From: Tigriopus japonicus
Lineage: Eukaryota > Arthropoda > Copepoda > Harpacticoida > Harpacticidae
Direction of reading: 5' to 3'
Length of the DNA: 64,000 bases
Assembly: GCA_010645155.1 (NCBI GenBank)
Contig: JAAGOF010000088.1
Span: 1,149,384 to 1,213,383 of the forward strand
Part shown: positions 35,664 through 45,528 of the stretch, one piece after another
How the letters are laid out: each line of letters starts with the position of its first letter
Position numbering within the stretch: position 1 is the first letter of the stretch
Notes under the pieces: model-generated
What the model was told of the DNA's origin: nothing
Databases searched by the model: none
Seen by the model: the letters and a program-made list of their open reading frames with translations, nothing else
Made by a program: the position numbers and the translations under genes

Positions 35664-36402
35664 TTTGAAGTGATTGGACTGAAATGGGATCAAAAGGTTA
35701 GTAAGAAGTCAAAACTACTGAAGTTTGTTACTATTCGTCCTTTGTTGAAGAGCAATTAAAACCCAAAGACAACACTTGCCTGATTTGTTTTGCTCACTCG
35801 TTGTTCAATTTTTTTGTTGGGCTTCAGAAGTCATGGTAAAGCCGATATCCATGTAAACGACTTGATTTGTTCCACAACCTTGCACTTGCACTGACTTCCC
35901 GAGAATGAATGGTTTTACTCTAACCATTACAGATATGGTTAGAAAGACCTTCGTTAACTTTCGGCGAGAACAGTTTCTCCGTTGCCACTCTTCATCGATG
36001 ATGCTTTTGTCGAACCGTGTTGAACGCTGGCAATTCCCGTTTGATGACACTCCGCCAGGTTGGAGCGGGCGAAGAAAGGAAACCTCACCTGACAGAAAAG
36101 GCCTCCAATCCGGTAAAGAAAGGAAAGTGAGTGGATTATCCCCAAACGAGGAGGACATTTAATATAAAGTTCCATTTCCGTGCTCTAAGGACGTTACTTT
36201 TAGGCAGGTCAGTGAAGGTCAGGTTCAGAGGTCGACACATTATTAAGCTCATTATGGTGCATTTTGAATGTACCGGTATTTGTCAATTGTCTGTATTACA
36301 ATACCAAGCAAGAACAAACATTCATTAATTGTCATGAAACGCATTCTAGTCAACTCAACTGTGATATCACAATTTTACTCATCTATTTATACGTTTTAAC
36401 CA
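35664..36402. other. 5' flank of the receptor gene
   Basis: Contains the likely leader sequence; acceptor AG at 35679-35680. The 117-codon minus frame at 35805-36158 has no motif and may be leader or chance. Confidence 0.4.
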
Positions 36403-38345
36403 TTTTTTTTTTGGGGGGGGGGGCGGATTTTTTAATACCGCTACAAGGAATGGGATTCCCTGTAAAGAGAGTTAATGATTAATATAGATTATAAAATTAC
36501 CGTTTATATGAAATTTGGTCTACCAATGAGTTACTGTTGGCAGATCTGTACAACCCTTGTATGGTGGGTTGGTCAGGAATAGTATTTAAGAATTTGTCCA
36601 ATCCTGCCTTAAATGCTGTTAGAGGATCAGCTCCTACAAATTCCCGACGAAGACTAATGGGCAACAAATTGAACAATGAAGGAGCCCGATAAAGAAGAGA
36701 GGAGGACTTCATTGTTCGAACTAGCCTTGATTCCTTAGGATTTGGAGGTGCTCTCAAAACGCACGTAAAACCTCTACGATCGCTACAACTGATCTCAAAT
36801 CCTGGATTAGGGCAAAGCCCATGCATGGATGCTCTTGAAAACATACAGTACCAGATACCTTTCCTACCTTCTCTGAGTACTGTACAACCCTAACTTCTGG
36901 AGCCTCTCCCAATATGAGAGCTCTCTCATTCCTGTGATGTTCCTAGTAAAACATCTTTGGACCTGCTTGACCTTTTGCAAACCTGCTGAACTCATTGGAG
37001 CCCAAATGGGTGAGGCATATTCAAGATGCGGCTGAACAATCGACTTGTACAGAGTTAGCATTGTAATACTATATCTGGACTTGAAAGTGCGATAGATCCA
37101 GCCACATGTTTGAAATGCCTTCCCCACTTTCAACTGGATATGCTCATCAAACTTTCCATCATCTTGGACGACAACTCCCAAATCTCTCATGGACGATACC
37201 TGCTCAATATCACAACCTCCATTGTCTTTGAGCGGAACATCTAATTTTGGCGCCCCATATGTCATTGTGCGGAATTTCATCCCGTTCAATGCCATATTAC
37301 TCTGACCAATCCAAGAGTAGACTTTCTCCAAGTCCTCAACTAAATATTTTGAGTCCTGACCATTCCTTCCACAAACTAATTTTGTGTCATCAGCATATGA
37401 AGAAATACTGGCTTTTGTTCTAAACTTCTGGAGAGGAGCAATAAAGAGAATAAACAAGAGCGGACCTAAAATTGAACCTTGCGGAACACCTGACTTGACA
37501 TCATACATGCCGCTGAAAGATCCTTCAACTTTAACTATCTGCTTCCTTTCGCTTATGAAACTATCAATCCAAGTCAGGACCTTACCCTGGACCCCTAACT
37601 CTTTGAGTTGATTAAGCAAAAGACCATGATCTACCTTATCAAAGGCCTTGGCAAAGTCAAGATAGTAGACTACATCAACTGACTCGTGACTTTCGAGCCC
37701 TTCAATGATTTGCTCAATATGATCAACCAATTGGGTTACTGTACTAAAATGAGCTCGAAACCCATGCTGTCCAGAAGGAATTAAATCATGGACTTCCAAA
37801 TAATTTACAAGCTTGGACTTCATAATCTTCTCGAAAACCTTTGCAACGCTGGAGGTCAGAGAAATGGGCCTATAATTACTAGGGAGTGACTTATCTCCGC
37901 CCTTAAAAATTGGAACGACATGAGCTACTTTTAGAGAGGAGGGAAACTTGCCCTTATCTAAGATGCGATGCATCAAATAGGAGAAAACAGGGGCAAGAAT
38001 CTGTGAACATTTCATCAGAAACTGAGATGTCACACCATCTGGTCCAGGGGAACTCGAGAGCTTTAAGCTCTTGATGGCCTCAAAAGCATCTTGATCTGTG
38101 ACTACCAGATCCTCCAATCGATTATCCTGACTATCAATGCCAGTCTCATCAAAAACATTGCTACAGTCATGGCCTGCTCTGACTACCCTTTTTGGAATTG
38201 AAAATACACTTGAGAACTGATCTCCAAGCATATTGGCCAAAACCTCACTATCATTGATGGTTTTACCGTCGACCTCAAAAGGTCCTACAGAATGCTTCAT
38301 TTTTCTCTTTGTCTTCATAGAGAAGCTTCATTGACATTGTCATTT
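36403..38345 (-). mobile_element. CR1/Jockey-group LINE, longest copy (copy 2)
   Basis: A 484-codon minus-strand frame (36864-38318) holds most of a reverse transcriptase: IFKGGDKSLPSNYRPISLTS, GFRAHFST, the catalytic YYLDFAKAFDKVDH, SGVPQGSILGPLLFILFI, then SSYADDTK. The thumb and C-terminal part follow. The frame stops at 36864 where a tyrosine codon (TAT in copies 1 and 3) has become TAG; the same frame continues through 36497-36844 to the natural stop. Thus one substitution interrupts an otherwise readable 3' coding region. The endonuclease and first ORF are missing (5' truncation near 38345). The 3' end has the family hairpin, then eleven C and ten A. Confidence 0.92.
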
Positions 38346-38719
38346 AATCATGTACCGTATATGACCATACATGTATATTTTTATTTTATTTTATACTTCT
38401 TTTTTGACCTGCCTGACATGACCAAGAGTCGCAATAAACATTATTATTGTTTGAATTGGATTTTTTATTGGTTTTGGATTTATTTTGGTCTTTAAAATGG
38501 GAAGAAGCAAGAAAAAAGTCTTGAATAGTGGAAAGAGTGAGACCGTTGAAACTCATAAGGCTTGTTTTCATGAGGACCATGATTTCGGCGAGTCCAACCC
38601 AAGTTCCCAGGTTGAGGCGAAGCACATTGGGTTTGGTTCTAAGGGATGGGTGGTCAGGTCAAACTTTTATATAGAGAGCAAATCAACATTGCTAACATAC
38701 ATAGCAGTTTTGTAGATTA
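38346..38719. other. No gene recognised
   Basis: AT-rich spacer between the LINE and a hAT element. Confidence 0.4.
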
Positions 38720-38727
38720 GTTATTAC

Positions 38728-39273
38728 TAGGGCTCGGAAATATATTTTTTAAAATATAGAATATTTTAAAAATATTTCTCCACTTTTCCTCGATTCTTTA
38801 AATTTTTTGGCTGTTTCAAGGAAAAAATAAATATTTTATCGAATATTCTAGTCAAAAAAATATTTTGGGCAAAATTGAGGAAAAGAATTGAATGACCAAT
38901 GCGCAATAGAGCCTTCCAAACATTAATCCACAAAAGAAAAACCTCTACAAAATGGGATTTGTACTAAGATTAGACATTCACTTACAAAACTACAGTCATA
39001 AACGAAAAAACTGGGTCATCTTTTGAGGCAAATTGAAAATTGTGTTGTTTAAATCAATTACATGGCAAGTTTGCCGCCAAAAACGGCCAAATACGTCAAT
39101 TTCGCCAGAAACATATTTGGAAAATCGGTGCACACACACAAAATAACAAAAAATGGCCTTATCAAAAAAAAATATTGTTTAAATATCCGGCTTTTTTCCA
39201 AATATTTTGGGCTTTTGAAGAAAATATATGTTGGATTTTTGTTACTTTTTTGCAAATATTTTTCCGGGCCCTA
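38728..39273. mobile_element. hAT-like element, TAGGRCYCGG family, uninterrupted copy
   Basis: 546 bp. Ends TAGGGCTCGGAAA and TTTTTCCGGGCCCTA. Octamers gttattac (38720-38727) and attattac (39274-39281) agree at seven of eight. It matches the two outer parts of the element at 9389-10742, so it shows what that copy looked like before its nested insertion. No transposase frame. Confidence 0.85.
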
Positions 39274-39281
39274 ATTATTAC

Positions 39282-39929
39282 TATTATAACTATTTTCCAT
39301 TTCCGTGTCACAAGGAATTACGTCAAAAAATTAATATAGATGTTTTATTCTGGACTTTGAAATCGGATGAAAAAATTCTCTTAAAATTATACATTTCTTT
39401 TAAAACAATTTTTGACAAAGTAACTACTTGCATTCTGTATTTTGATTTTGATCCAAACTACCGGGACTTCAATATCCTCAAAGGTGGTTGAATAATGAAT
39501 GTACCTTTCGATTCAGCTTCAGTTCTCGACCCATCGTTTGCTCCAAAATCAAGATCTTTGCCTCTTGCCGTGTCGTTCTTGAAGCGAGAACGCACAATGG
39601 GAGCCAATCAAGAGGATGGCACTGCCTTAATTTAATCCAATAATCTAGTAGCCTTTCTCCTTCTCATCCAGCTATTTGGCAATTTTGAGTAAATTTCTTT
39701 AGGTTGTTCGCCTGGAAATAAGAAAAAAGGAACGAAGTGTGTTTTTTCTTCTGCTTTTATCTTTTTTATGTGTAGAGGAGTTACTCATTGAATCGAAAAA
39801 AGCAAAGGACTTTGGAAAACGATCAATGAGGCTCTTTTGAAGTTTGATGGGAAAACGCGTGCCTGAGGCATTTGTCGTTTCAAGTCACTGCGACAACTGA
39901 CAAGAAGAGAGCTGAAACATAGAGAAAAT
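39282..39929. other. No gene recognised
   Basis: About 650 bases between the hAT element and LINE copy 3. Nothing recognisable. Confidence 0.4.
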
Positions 39930-40965
39930 GCTATCCTATTGCTCCTCTCCAGAAGTTTAGAACAAAAGCCAGTATTTCTTCATATGCTGATGACACAAAA
40001 TTAGTATGTGGAAGGAACGGTCAAAATGTTTAGTTGAGGACTTGAAGAAAATCTACTCTTGGGTTGGCGAAAGTAATATGGCATTGAACGGGATGAAATT
40101 CCGCACAATGACGTATGGGGCGTCAAAATTAGATGTTCCGCTCAAAGACAATGGAGGTTGTGATATTGAGCAGGTCTCATCCATGAGGGATTTGGGAGTT
40201 GTCGTCCAAGATGATGGAAAGTTTGATGAGCATATCCAGTTGAAAGTGGGGAAGGCATTTCAAACGTGCGGCTGGATCTATCGCACTTTCAAGTCCAGAT
40301 ATAGTATTACAATGCTAACTCTGTACAAGTCGATTGTTCAGCCGCATCTTGAATATGCCTCACCCATTTGGGCTCCAATGAGTTCAGCAGGTTTGCAAAA
40401 GGTCGAGCAGGTCCAAAGATGTTTTACCAGGAACATCACAGGAATGAGAGAGCTCTCATACTGGGAGAGGCTCTAGAAGTTAGGGCTGTACAGTACTAAG
40501 AGAAGGTATGAAAGGTATCTGATACTGTATGTTTTCAAGAGCATTCATGGGCTCTGTCCTAACCCAGGATTTGAGATCAGTTGTAGCGATCGTAGAGGTT
40601 TTACGTGCGCTCTGAGAGCACCTCCAAATCCTAAGGAATCAAGGCTAGTTCGAACAATGAAGTGCTCCTCTCTTCTTTATCGGGCTCCTTCATTGTTCAA
40701 TTTGTTGCCTATTTGCCTTCGTCGGGAAAATGTAAGGAGTTGATCCTCTAACAGCATTTAAGGCAGGATTGGACAAATATTTAAAAACTATTCCTGACCA
40801 ACCCACTATACAAGGGTTGTATAGATCTGCCAACAGTAACTCATTGGTAGATCAAATTTCATATAAACGGTAATTTTATAATCTATATTAATCATTAACT
40901 CTCTTTACAGGGAATCCCATTCCTTGTAGCGGTATTGAAAAATCCGCCCCCCCCCCAAAAAAAAA
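39930..40965 (+). mobile_element. 5'-truncated LINE, copy 3
   Basis: Begins at ATTGCTCCTCTCCAG, just before the YADD motif of reverse transcriptase, almost the same point as copy 1. A seven-base deletion at about 40020 breaks the frame, a CAG-to-TAG change ends the frame at 40476, and a further indel follows near 40735. The tail ends with hairpin, ten C and nine A. Inactive. Confidence 0.9.
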
Positions 40966-41807
40966 TGCGTCTTTCTTCGGAGCAAAACATTTTTGGCGAA
41001 TGGTTAACTCTTCAGAATAGAAGTAATGGATGGAAAGCTTGCCAATCTCTACACCTCTTCCAATGTAAGCCAATATCAATCGCAAATTCGACAGGCGTGC
41101 TATTTTCAGTATCTGAGACCTTGCTTTGAAAACTCAAAGACGGGCACAGACTGATCCTCTTCATCACAAGCGCGATAGATGTCTAAAATGTTTAAAACTT
41201 GGCTCTGAATTTTCCACCAAAGGAAAATAGGAAACATCCAACACTCTAGTTGTGGATTCAATTGCCCAAAAAGAACAGGATTTGAAGCATGTTATATAAT
41301 TAGTACAACGGGAGTGGGCATATTTTTAAAAGCGTTGAAAAAATTGACTTGCTTTTATTCGTTCCTTCTCGTTCCAAATTTACATTATCATTCAATCACA
41401 ATTACTTACATTTCGCAGGTAATTGTAATGCTTATATTTTTTCAAGTAATTGACCCAACTCTTATTTGGGAGTAGCGACGTTGACATTGCCTTTAGGCCC
41501 CCTTTAAATTGTCCGACTTCAGAATACGCCTTGTAAATAAAAAATAAATTCCTATTGAAACATTTGAAGTATATTGGCCCAAATGTACTTTATCTTTCAT
41601 TTATTTTTTGCAAATGAGCTGAAAGTAACGAAATGTAATTGAAATAACGAAGGGTGGATTGACTTTGCATTAGCTGATCGAGGGGCGGTATCATAATAAA
41701 AATAAAAAAAACTGATAATTTTTAAAAGATAAGGGTTCACGGGGGTTCACGTCCTTCGCCTTCAACAATAACCTCGTTTGATCAAGTCCATAGATCGTTA
41801 ATTAATT
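40966..41807. other. No gene recognised
   Basis: About 840 bases of AT-rich DNA; nothing recognisable. Confidence 0.4.
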
Positions 41808-41896
41808 ACAAGATAGCGTGCAAGCTTTTAGTTCCGGCTGATTTGGCAAGCAGGCGGTATGCGTTGAATTTATGAGGAAAATGTTGCCCTCACAAC

Positions 41897-42607
41897 TAGT
41901 GATGGGGGGCAAACAAGAGATTGGGCAAGCTGTACTGGCACAGCGCTTGGGCTTGCTGAAGCTTGGCATAGCTTGGGTGCTTGTACAAGTACTTTTCCCA
42001 GCTAACAGGTTTGCCAAATTTGCTATGAACGAAGAATAAACTTGCCATCCGAATTTCACTAAACCAGGCTGATTCAGCTAAATAAGGCCCATACCTTTGA
42101 AAGAATGTATTTTAAAGAAAATTACACACTTCAATTCTCTCACATGGGGAAATGCAAAATATTTCGAGAATACTAAAAAAAGATTTGGCATTTTACTTTT
42201 TCATGCCGGCAACTCTGAGTAAACGAGATTGTTCTGGAAGTGTGACTTCTAAATCTCGGTCTTGATTAGCCTCAAAAGTGCATTCATGTGTGGCCTAGAA
42301 CCGAAACAAAAAAAAAACCATGGTTTTGCAAATGCTATCCAAATTGAAATATTTTTTTTTGTGTCACTTCCACTATTTATTGCTAAATTATTAAGGTCAA
42401 AAGATCATCGAAAATGCAACTTGACATTTTTTCTTCTAAGTCACACTGCAAGTATCTTAACTCTTCCAAGAGCAACTGCCGGCAACTGCATCTTCCGATG
42501 TCCCTTGAGCTTGGGAAGTGTATTGGTGTATTGCCCAAGTAATGCTTGTCAACAACTTGTTCTTGGGTGTCTGTGATGACTCATTACTTGCCCAAGTCAC
42601 ATCACTA
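41897..42607. mobile_element. hAT-like element nested in a family A repeat
   Basis: 711 bp. Flanks CTCACAAC (41889-41896 and 42608-42615) are identical; copies 1 and 2 of the host repeat show closely similar single octamers at that point (CTCACAAG and CTCACAAC). Termini TAGTGATG and CATCACTA are perfect inverted repeats. Subterminal words include CTTGGGC and TTGCCCAAG. Frames inside (41802-42059 minus, 42262-42576 plus) lack a transposase signature. Confidence 0.9.
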
Positions 42608-42972
42608 CTCACAACCTTTGAGCGGACAGTTAGTGTGACCAAACATGCAAATCAAGCACAACTTTTAGAAACTCGTTCTTGAAGTCACAACTTAGTTTTT
42701 GTCCACATATCTTTTGGATTAACCCTACAAAACACAAAAGCTTAAATTTGTGTTCTACTTATAAGCGACTTATTCAATGTATTGGCAAAAAATGCCTAAT
42801 TGTAGTATTCAAATTAAGGCATGGTGACCTAGTGACGTCTTTGGTTCACAGATCATGTAATGCCATTATATGGTCTGTGCTTTGGTTCTTTCTGCAGAAG
42901 GTTCTTTCAAGAAAGTGACCAATAGCAAGAGCTTAAAATGACCCCAAAACATTACTCAATACCACCTTTAAT

Positions 42973-43880
42973 CAGGGATAAGGAGTTATTGTAATTGCAA
43001 TTACAATTACGTAATTTCAATTTCAATTGCATGTAATTGTAATCAATTACATTTTTGGGCCAAGTAATTGTAATTAATTGCATTTCTGGGCAAAGTAATT
43101 GTAATTGTTTGCATTTTTGGGCCAAGTAATTGTAATTAATTACATTTTTGGGCCAAGTAATTGTAATTAATTACATTTTTGGGCCAAGTAATTGCAATTA
43201 ATTACATTTTTGGCCAGGCCATGTAATTGACGAACTTTCAATTACAAATTACCAATTACTTTTCAAAATCCTACTTCCTCAAATTAACCATAAAACCAAT
43301 TTATCGGTTTACTTGGAAAACAATTGTTTTGTCATCAATTTGCGGTCAATGTGGTGCCACAAACATGTAGCTTTTGTTACAATACACACCCAAGCTTTGA
43401 TGTTTGAATACTTTAAAACTACAAGAGCTTTTGACCGTAATTTTTGTGTCAGGAATTAGGGCTTTTCACAACCAAGGGCAGAAAAATGAGTTTTAAAACA
43501 TCGTTAAAGTTCAAATACATGTACAAAGTTCGTGTTTTCTGAAAAAGAAAAATATGCCTTGTGATTGATGGTAAAATATTTTTGTTATTTAAGCCCGTTC
43601 ATAAGCTTTTGCTTTTTGTGAATCACTCTTTCATATTAACCTTTCAGGCATTATAAGTTGCCAGTTGGTGCATTGCTACGTAAAAATGGCAGATCTGTTA
43701 ATTTTTCATTGTTTTGAATAGACAAAACGGTGAAAGAGACGGAATATTTGAAATTGACATGTACTTGACATGTAATTGACACGTAATTGTAATTGAAGTC
43801 AATTAACTTTTCGGATAATGTAATTGTTATTGTATTTATTTACATTTTTTGATGAAGTAATTGTAATTGTAATTAATTAT
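42973..43880. mobile_element. AATTAC-rich insertion, probable hAT-like MITE
   Basis: Inserted in the family A repeat after ACCACCTTTAAT. It opens CAGGGATAAGGAGTTATTG and both ends are packed with GTAATTGTAATTAATTAC-type words, in inverted sense left to right. The right boundary and target duplication cannot be fixed because the host sequence there (TATCAATTACATGG) resembles the repeat itself. Confidence 0.6.
43030..43215 (+). repeat. 31-bp tandem repeat array
   Basis: About six units; the GGG of TTTTTGGGCCAAG recurs at 43057, 43088, 43119, 43150 and 43181, an exact 31-base step. The unit combines GTAATTGTAATTAATTAC with ATTTTTGGGCCAA. It lies inside the AATTAC-rich insertion. Confidence 0.9.
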
Positions 43881-44041
43881 CAATTACATGGCTGTCATTT
43901 GACCGGACACACACTTTAAATATTCCCGCACTTTTGTCCGCTCAACAGTTGGCGACGGGCGACACGTTTTTACGTATCACTTCCTCGAGTATTTAATAGA
44001 TATCAATGGATAACCCCAAGGATGGCTCAAGCCAGGATTAC

Positions 44042-44156
44042 TTTCAAAATACACACTGGGTCCGATTAGTACAATGAAAATTCAACGGAACAATACATTT
44101 GTTGCAAAAACCTCACATTTTAGTACAATGATCGGACCCAGTGTGTATTTTTGAAA
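44042..44156. mobile_element. 115-bp MITE
   Basis: Arms of about 25 bases, TTTCAAAATACACACTGGGT... on the left and the complement ACCCAGTGTGTATTTTTGAAA on the right, with one or two mismatches. A decamer TAGTACAATG occurs just inside both arms in direct orientation. No coding capacity; target duplication not evident. Confidence 0.8.
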
Positions 44157-44293
44157 TTCGTCCTGACCTCCAGTGGTTCCTGATAACCCCCAAACATCTT
44201 CATTTGAAACACTGCTCTAGCGCTCTGTCTTCAAATTTCCCACAATTCCATTGAACTCACTCAACCTTGCTCTTTTTCGTCAACATTGTGGAA

Positions 44294-45439
44294 CAGGGCT
44301 GCCAGATGGCGGTTTGGGGCGCCAGATTTTGGTGTATCTGGCGGCTTGAGGCCTCGTTTGGCGGCGAGATTTTTTTTTGGCGGGACAGAAAAATCTGGCG
44401 GTATTCTGGCGGTTTACGCCATAGTTTGGCAGAAGGAATTTTTAGTTTGGCAGGCAAGAACATTTTGATAGGTTTCTGGCGGTTTTTACACGAAAATCGT
44501 GAGATTTGGCGTATTTAAATTGGAGTTTTTGGATAAGTTGAAAAACAATTTGTCAAGCTGATTTTAGCAGGATTCAGGGTTCGTATTCTCATCTCGTTCT
44601 TGGTACTTGGAAGTCGTACTTCTATGTAGTCACTTCGTTTTTGAAGTCTTACTTCAAGCACCAAGTACGAGTTGAGAATACGGGCCCAGAGCTATTTGGT
44701 TCACTCACCAAGAGAGTTCAAAGTTATAAAAATAGTGTGACCAGTTTTTGACTGATGTGGCAATCTCTTTCAATACCATCTTTGTTCACTGGTGCCTGGT
44801 GTTTCGGTCAAAAAACTATAGAGTGTTGAATTGTTGAAACTAACCTATTAGTAAGGATGGAGATTTTGAGCGCACAAAAGATGCTTTTGAAGCTCAAAAA
44901 AATTAACAAAATGTGCTGAAGTGGTAAATAAAATGTGCTGACATGGTAAATAACAAATTATATGTTCTGGGATGGAAAGTAAAATTTGCTGAAGGGACAA
45001 ATCTAAATGTCAAGGAAAATTGAAAAACAGCAAATAATTGCAAAACAAATTTGATTTGCGTGTCTCTGACCAAGCTTTTTGATTGACACTCCTGATCAGT
45101 TGTTTTGAATATGCTGGTGGCTTACTTAATTTCCTGTTTTCTTATTTGGTCGAACTGATAGCCGTTTGAGTCAAATTTCTTATCAGTTAGTTCAAAACTG
45201 GTTAATTCTTATTGAAAGCAAACGTGTTGAAAAGAATGTTGTTTTCAACATTATCAACCCAAAGCATGAATCCAACCCAATGATTAAGTTCAACTTAGCT
45301 AAGTTTATCAATGAAAGATTGATACCTGATATATCTGGTTTAGAATAAATGCATCATAAAGAGACTGGAATCTGGCGTTTTTCTGGCGTTTTGACTGGTT
45401 CATCTGGCGTTTTTTGGATCCGATTACCTGGCAGCCCTG
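44294..45439. mobile_element. hAT-like element, CAGGGCTGCCAG family
   Basis: 1146 bp, ending 89 bases before the Tim13 start codon. Ends CAGGGCTGCCAG and CTGGCAGCCCTG are perfect inverted repeats. Octamers ttgtggaa and ttctgcaa agree at six of eight. Words like TCTGGCGGTTT fill about 200 bases at the left, with TCTGGCGTTTTT at the right end. The 60-codon frame at 45166-45348 may be a coding scrap but I do not recognise it. A foldback element at 44577-44686 is nested inside. Confidence 0.82.
44577..44686. repeat. Foldback element nested in a hAT-like element
   Basis: About 110 bp. The left arm from 44577 (TTCGTATTCTCATCTCGT) and the right arm ending 44686 (complement CCCGTATTCTCAACTCGT) pair over about 44 bases with a handful of mismatches; the loop is about 20 bases. 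Confidence 0.75.
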
Positions 45440-45528
45440 TTCTGCAAGCTTCATCAACAAAAGCTTCTTTTTCTTCATCCATCACGTTGTTGTAGTGTAT
45501 TGAATTGATTTCCATCCCTATTTTTGCC

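Larger units (their letters stand above)
41808..43990 (+). repeat. MITE-like repeat, family A copy 3, with nested insertions
   Basis: Same start (AGATAGCGTGCAAGCTTT) and end (TATTTAATAGATAT region) as copy 1 at 355-861, but expanded to 2.2 kb by a hAT element at 41897-42607 and an AATTAC-rich element at about 42973-43880. Between the insertions the body follows copy 1 closely, including CTTTCAAGAAAGTGACCA. The order of events is readable: family A first, then the two insertions. Confidence 0.8.

Noticed and set aside
35805..36158. 117-codon minus-strand frame upstream of the receptor
   Set aside because: No domain or signal; may be leader sequence, but nothing supports translation.
42973..43240. 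Possible CRISPR-like array because of regular repeats
   Set aside because: Units are contiguous 31-bp tandem repeats without spacers, inside a eukaryotic transposon.
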